From assembly GCA_966674685.1 (NCBI GenBank), contig CBKWJC010000001.1, positions 62,001-126,000 of the forward strand: a stretch of 64,000 nt of DNA, given 5' to 3'. The position numbers and the translations under genes are program-made. Shown piece after piece: positions 62,271 through 64,000 of the stretch (position 1 is the stretch's first letter; every line of letters begins with the position of its first letter). This DNA comes from Thainema sp966674685. Its GTDB lineage: Bacteria; Cyanobacteriota; Cyanobacteriia; Phormidesmidales; Phormidesmidaceae. The notes beneath the pieces were generated by a model. The model was not told the origin of the DNA. It was given only the letters and a program-made list of their open reading frames with translations, and did not search any database.

Positions 62271-62429
62271 GCAACTTCCTCAACTCCAGGTCAATAGGGT
62301 TACCAGTCAATACTGTTAAAGGATATAGCAGTCCTCAGTCGGTTGGCATTATTTGGCATTATTCAGTTAACAACCCTCAAACTCTGCTGTTTGTACCCAT
62401 CTCGAACAGCCTTCTGAAGTAAGGCTTAC

Positions 62430-62458
62430 GTATAGGCGAATAGCCATTCGCCCATACC
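62430..62458. repeat. Family H palindrome, copy 4 (variant)
   Basis: ATAGGCGAATAGCCATTCGCCCAT is an imperfect version of GGGCGAATGGCCATTCGCCC, with an A in place of one G at the centre and T at the edge. Confidence 0.7.
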
Positions 62459-62553
62459 AAGGACTTGTCTCAGAATTTATAGACCCCAGACAGGTGAACG
62501 GTTTAACCAACTCGCAGTAGAATTAGAGTCTTAATCAATCATGACAGACCGCC

Positions 62554-63414
62554 ATGACAGTTGCTTTTACGAAATATCAAGGGTTGGGGAACGACTTTCT
62601 GCTGATCGACAATCGGCACCAGACTAAGCCGATCCTGACGCCAGAACAGGCGATTCATATGTGCGATCGCAACTTTGGCATTGGCGCAGATGGCGTGATT
62701 TTTGCGCTGCCAGGACAGAATGGCACCGACTACACCATGAGGATTTTCAACTCCGACGGGTCTGAGCCGGAAATGTGCGGCAACGGCATCCGCTGCATGG
62801 CGCGGTTCTTAGAAGGGCTAGAGATTATGGATGGTCGCCTCCTATCCCATCCTCATGCCTACAAAATTCATACTCTAGGCGGTCTGATCACGCCAGAAGT
62901 GCAAGCGGATGGGCAAGTGAAAGTTAACATGGGCCCACCGCGACTGCTGGCCAAGGAGATTCCAACCACCCTGGCTGGACTAGAGGATAAAGTAATCAAT
63001 CGGATGCTGAATGTCTCAGGGCAAACCTGGGAAGTAACCTGCGTCAGCATGGGCAATCCGCACTGTATTACGTTTGTTGAAGATGTCAATACGATTCCGC
63101 TCGCCACGATTGGCCCCAAGTTTGAGCATCATGAAGCGTTTCCACAGCGGATTAACACCGAGTTCATTGAAGTTGTGCAGCCTGACTATTTGAAAATGCG
63201 CGTTTGGGAACGAGGGGCAGGGGCGACGCTGGCCTGCGGTACAGGAGCTTGTGCATCACTAGTCGCTGGCGTATTGACGAGCAACTGTCAGCGCAAAGCA
63301 ACCGTGGAACTGCCCGGTGGCCCGCTGCTGATCGAATGGTCTGAAACCGATCAGCATGTCTACATGACTGGCCCCGCCGAGATGGTGTTCACAGGCACGA
63401 TTTCTCTTGATTAG
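62554..63414 (+). CDS. dapF: Diaminopimelate epimerase
   Basis: DapF converts LL-diaminopimelate to the meso form for lysine and peptidoglycan synthesis. The 286-residue protein has KYQGLGNDFLLIDN at its start, the first catalytic cysteine in EMCGNGIRC (Cys75) and the second in ACGTGAC (Cys228). All key residues are intact. A second palindromic repeat of family H follows 16 bp after the stop codon. Confidence 0.97.
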   Translation: MTVAFTKYQGLGNDFLLIDNRHQTKPILTPEQAIHMCDRNFGIGADGVIFALPGQNGTDYTMRIFNSDGSEPEMCGNGIRCMARFLEGLEIMDGRLLSHPHAYKIHTLGGLITPEVQADGQVKVNMGPPRLLAKEIPTTLAGLEDKVINRMLNVSGQTWEVTCVSMGNPHCITFVEDVNTIPLATIGPKFEHHEAFPQRINTEFIEVVQPDYLKMRVWERGAGATLACGTGACASLVAGVLTSNCQRKATVELPGGPLLIEWSETDQHVYMTGPAEMVFTGTISLD

Positions 63415-63430
63415 GGTAATCAAAGTGTAT

Positions 63431-63459
63431 GGTAGGGGCGAATGGCCATTCGCCCCTAC
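63431..63459. repeat. Family H palindrome, copy 5
   Basis: GTAGGGGCGAATGGCCATTC continues into its exact complement CGCCCCTAC, making a 28-bp perfect palindrome. It lies between convergent dapF and the MAPEG gene, where it may also act as a terminator. Confidence 0.9.
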
Positions 63460-63483
63460 AGATGGTCAGGCACCCGAAATTCT

Positions 63484-63873
63484 CTAGGTAAATAAACGCC
63501 ATACGATAGCCAGCAGCGCTAGGACATAGGCAAAGTAGGCCAGCGATCGCAACACCGGGATACCAATCATATAAAAGATGCCGTGTAGAACGCGCATGAC
63601 CAGAACGATGATGGATGCGATCGCGGTTATGTCATCTGCGTTACCCGTGATCTGAGCGATTAAAATCACCGTAGCTGTCAGCGCCAAATTGTCATGATGA
63701 TTGCGCTGCGCCCGATCTGCCCGTCCAACCCAAGCTGGCACATCGGGCACTTTTTCGCGATTGCTTAACCCCCAACTGACTCCAGCTTCCGCCACGCGAG
63801 CGAGGGCAGGAATATGATTCAGCGGGATTGTCCACAAGGCCAAGATCAGCAAGCAAATCAAGTCGGTGTTCAT
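63484..63873 (-). CDS. MAPEG family membrane protein
   Basis: From the ATG at 63873 the product is 129 residues with four hydrophobic helices (LICLLILALWTIPLNHIPAL, LALTATVILIAQITG, IASIIVLVMRVLHGIFYMIG, VLRSLAYFAYVLALLAIVWR). It has the MAPEG-like RADRAQRNHHDNLALT motif. MAPEG proteins handle eicosanoids and glutathione in animals; bacterial members are of uncertain role. The upstream extension to 63921 is unlikely. No gene is seen from here to the window end. Confidence 0.85.
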   Translation of the reverse strand: MNTDLICLLILALWTIPLNHIPALARVAEAGVSWGLSNREKVPDVPAWVGRADRAQRNHHDNLALTATVILIAQITGNADDITAIASIIVLVMRVLHGIFYMIGIPVLRSLAYFAYVLALLAIVWRLFT

Positions 63874-64000
63874 GGTTTGAGTACAAAGTTTGAGTACAAG
63901 GATGACAGAAGAATTACCCAACCATTTTATTAAGTAATGTAACAGTCTTCTGCATGACTCAACTTGGCTGAGACATATATCCGTGCAACTACGGTAGATC

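Overview
The window is chromosomal DNA from a cyanobacterium, most likely a filamentous one. Frequent copies of the HIP1 octamer GCGATCGC, photosystem I genes (psaF, psaJ, psaL), the atpD-atpC pair, a plastid-type ribosomal protein (PSRP-3/Ycf65), Tic22 and a cyanoexosortase B show the phylum. hetR with a patX-like RGSGR gene beside it points to a multicellular lineage. Gas vesicle genes suggest buoyant filaments or hormogonia. The genus cannot be read from the sequence.

Layout. 1-1.8 kb: the end of pncB, then nadD and an NrtR-like regulator (NAD synthesis and its control). 2.1-6.5 kb: hemB, a convergent ParM/ParR-like pair, a TMEM14-like membrane protein, a PhzF-like enzyme and a small unknown gene. 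6.5-8 kb: gene-free DNA packed with palindromic repeats. 8-9.3 kb: a PEP-CTERM-type surface protein and a TPR protein. 10-13.6 kb: a compact gas vesicle operon, gvpA-gvpC-gvpN-gvpJ, in which GvpC and GvpN both carry an extra, mutually similar C-terminal winged-helix-like domain. 13.6-17.9 kb: glgC, an FAD-linked oxidase and a cytosine-deaminase-like hydrolase, all on the minus strand. 18.5-27.4 kb: a lipoprotein, a DUF6391 protein, an orphan TRAP binding protein, a CPA2 antiporter, glycerol kinase and a Gfo/Idh/MocA dehydrogenase. 27.6-36.5 kb: an unknown coiled protein and a TolC homologue, then an export cluster (sugar aminotransferase, cyanoexosortase B, its partner, Wza-like protein) that probably handles exopolysaccharide and PEP-CTERM protein sorting. 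37-40.9 kb: a TPR protein, a small lipoprotein, and groES-groL behind a perfect CIRCE operator. 41.5-45.1 kb: atpD-atpC, PSRP-3 and a HAD hydrolase. 45.5-47.1 kb: hetR and the patX-like gene with two RGSGR motifs. 47.7-52.1 kb: an unknown gene, cofG, a Coq4-like protein and psaF-psaJ-psaL. 52.3-63.9 kb: tsaD, an alpha/beta hydrolase, an ACT-like protein, a GNAT acetyltransferase, a DUF4332 protein, tRNA-Pro(TGG), tic22, prmC, cimA, an M23 peptidase, hfq, dapF and a MAPEG protein.

The most striking non-coding property is the intergenic DNA. At least four dispersed families of about 90-105 bp fold-back elements are present: A (ends TAAGTAG), B (ends ATATCAA), C (ends ACAGC) and a single nested element with TATAGC ends. 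There are also isolated long hairpins, octamer and heptamer tandem repeats, pyrimidine-rich CCTTTACAGCC blocks and a GGCGAATGGCCATTCGCC palindrome. Several are nested or sit end to end. In family B the outer arms are conserved while the central stem differs between copies and stays almost perfectly self-complementary.

The leading candidates for something new are the paired winged-helix domains on GvpC and GvpN, the double-RGSGR PatX, and the variable-stem repeat family. All calls come from reading the sequence; no database search was possible.
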